Assembly: GCF_008727755.1 (NCBI RefSeq)
Contig: NZ_CP044231.1
Span: forward strand, 1,736,001 to 1,800,000
Length of the DNA: 64,000 bases
Source: Microbacterium caowuchunii
Lineage (GTDB): Bacteria; Actinomycetota; Actinomycetes; Actinomycetales; Microbacteriaceae
Reading direction: 5' to 3'
In this document: in pieces, positions 62,768 through 64,000 of the stretch
Position numbering within the stretch: position 1 is the first letter of the stretch
Layout of the letters: each line of letters begins with the position of its first letter
Notes under the pieces: generated by a model
Databases searched by the model: none
What the model was told of the DNA's origin: nothing
What the model saw: only the letters and a program-made list of their open reading frames with translations
Made by a program: the position numbers and the translations under genes

Positions 62768-63834
62768 GGTCGTCCTCGCTTGGGTAGATGATCGCGCGAC
62801 TGCGAGCGGCGCTCGGTGCGATTCGCGAACTCGGCGGCCTCGTCGCGCTCGCGACGGCCGGCCAGACGTCGCTCGTCGTACTCGCTGTAGGCGTCGACGA
62901 TGCGGCCGACGAGCGTGTGACGCACGACGTCGTCGCTCGTCAGAGTCGCGAAATGGATGTCGTCGATCTCCTTGAGCACCCGGGTGACGAGCCGGAGCCC
63001 CGACGCGCCCTGCGGCAGGTCGACCTGGGTGATGTCGCCGGTGACCACCATCCGGGTGCCGAAGCCGAGCCGCGTGAGGAACATCTTCATCTGCTCGGGC
63101 GTGGTGTTCTGCGCCTCGTCGAGCACGACGAAGGAGTCGTTCAGGGTGCGCCCGCGCATGTACGCGAGCGGTGCGACCTCGATCGTGCCGCTCGCCATCA
63201 GCTTCGGCACGAGCTCCGGGTCGAGCATCTCGTTCAGCGCGTCGTACAGCGGGCGGAGGTACGGGTCGATCTTGTCGGTGAGCGTGCCGGGGAGGAAGCC
63301 CAGACGCTCCCCCGCTTCCACGGCCGGACGGGTCAGGATGATGCGGCTGACCTCCTTGCGGTGGAGCGCCTGCACGGCCTTCGCCATGGCGAGGTAGGTC
63401 TTACCGGTACCGGCCGGGCCGATGCCGAACACGATCGTGTTCTCGTCGATGGCGTCGACGTAGGCCTTCTGGCCCAGGGTCTTGGGGCGGATGACTTTGC
63501 CGCGGGACGTGAGGATCGCCTCCCCCATCACCTCGGACGGACGCATCCCGGTGTCGCCCCGCAGGATGCGGTTCGAGGAGGAGACATCGGCGGGACCCAG
63601 GTCGTGCCCCTCGCGTGTCATCAGGAGAAGCTCGTCGACCAGGGTCTTCGCGGCGGCGACGTCGGCGGAGGGGCCGGAGAGGGTGATCTCGTTGCCGCGC
63701 ACGTGGACGTCCACGCCGGGGTGCTCCTGCTCGACGACCCGAAGCAGGCGGTCCTGTGGTCCGAGCAGCTGGACCATCGCGATGCCGTCGGCGAGGATCC
63801 GCTCGACCGCCTGTCCTTCGTCGGGGTCAGTCAC
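62764..63834 (-). CDS. PhoH-like ATPase
   Basis: 356 residues from GTG 63834. P-loop GIGPAGTGKTYLAMAKAV, Walker B SFVVLDEAQNTTPEQ, TGDITQVDLPQG. N-terminal part resembles a KH-like RNA-binding region. PhoH ATPases are thought to act with YbeY in RNA processing. The GTG overlaps the HIT gene's last 8 bases. Confidence 0.95.
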   Translation of the reverse strand: MTDPDEGQAVERILADGIAMVQLLGPQDRLLRVVEQEHPGVDVHVRGNEITLSGPSADVAAAKTLVDELLLMTREGHDLGPADVSSSNRILRGDTGMRPSEVMGEAILTSRGKVIRPKTLGQKAYVDAIDENTIVFGIGPAGTGKTYLAMAKAVQALHRKEVSRIILTRPAVEAGERLGFLPGTLTDKIDPYLRPLYDALNEMLDPELVPKLMASGTIEVAPLAYMRGRTLNDSFVVLDEAQNTTPEQMKMFLTRLGFGTRMVVTGDITQVDLPQGASGLRLVTRVLKEIDDIHFATLTSDDVVRHTLVGRIVDAYSEYDERRLAGRRERDEAAEFANRTERRSQSRDHLPKRGRP

Positions 63835-64000
63835 CCACGGTCTCCTCTTCCAGTCCGCCTGCGAGCACGTGCGCGTGCACGTGGAAGACGGACTGCCCGG
63901 CCCGCGCACCGGTGTTGAACACCAGCCGGAAGTCCCCGTCCGAGTGCTCGGCCGCGACGTCACGGGCGACGGCCACCATCTCGGCCAGCAACGACGGGTC
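63827..64000 (-). CDS. HIT-family protein (cut by window edge)
   Basis: The last 57 codons are in the window. SVFHVHAHVLAGG carries the histidine triad HxHxH of nucleotide hydrolases; FRLVFNTGARAGQ precedes it as in HinT. The stop at 63827 lies inside the phoH start region, so the two are translationally coupled. Start not visible. Confidence 0.93.
   Translation of the reverse strand, partial: DPSLLAEMVAVARDVAAEHSDGDFRLVFNTGARAGQSVFHVHAHVLAGGLEEETVGD

Overview
The window is about 70% GC actinobacterial chromosome. Gene content and order (glnA-glnE-glnA2, dusB-dgt-dnaG, recO-uppS, HIT-phoH-ybeY-CBS-era, sigA beside a PAC2 gene, homodimeric aceE, polyphosphate glucokinase, FasR-like regulator beside fabD-fabH-acpP-fabF) fit Microbacteriaceae, most likely Microbacterium or a close relative. 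The genus is inferred from style and context, not from a search.

Layout. 1-4.2 kb (minus strand): sigA, then a tightly coupled run murT-like, gatD-like, a shortened alanine-racemase-like gene and the start of a second racemase-like gene. 4.3-12.6 kb: PAC2 protein, pepA, lpdA, a two-lipoyl sucB, a probable pseudokinase membrane protein, DUF4191 and RDD membrane proteins. 12.7-22.1 kb: nitrogen block (glnA, glnE, glnA2) with small accessory genes between. 22.2-30.3 kb: ppgK, RNase P RNA, a PolI-like polymerase, a zinc-ribbon coiled-coil protein, a sulfonate/nitrate-type ABC transporter and a PQQ-type sugar dehydrogenase lipoprotein. 30.9-34.4 kb: a small degraded island in tRNA-Val, bounded by 44-bp direct repeats, with an integrase remnant and two cargo genes. 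34.6-42.2 kb: aceE, PucR-type regulator, fabD, fabH, acpP, fabF. 42.3-48 kb: DUF3145, tRNA-Met, DMT transporter, def, flotillin, a CPT-like kinase, tRNA-Asn. 48-64 kb: orphan ABC ATPase, dnaG-dgt-dusB, glutathione peroxidase, DsbA-like protein, PIG-L deacetylase, uppS-recO, TRIC channel, leuA with a leader-peptide attenuator, and the era-CBS-ybeY-phoH-HIT operon.

Most interesting: the cell-wall operon at 1-2837. The GatD-like subunit has Gly and Gln where the glutaminase Cys and His belong, the MurT-like partner has no cysteine and so no zinc ribbon, and two racemase-like genes split the PLP-lysine and tyrosine halves of the alanine racemase active site. I suggest, as inference, that it serves B-type peptidoglycan, in which the alpha-carboxyl of D-Glu is joined to an amino acid instead of being amidated.

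Caution for users: nineteen single-base indels break aceE, the PucR gene, fabD, fabH and fabF between about 35.79 and 41.88 kb. These read as local sequence errors. Many genes start directly downstream of a TANNNT hexamer (six bases before ATG/GTG), implying leaderless transcripts; several starts were chosen on that basis.
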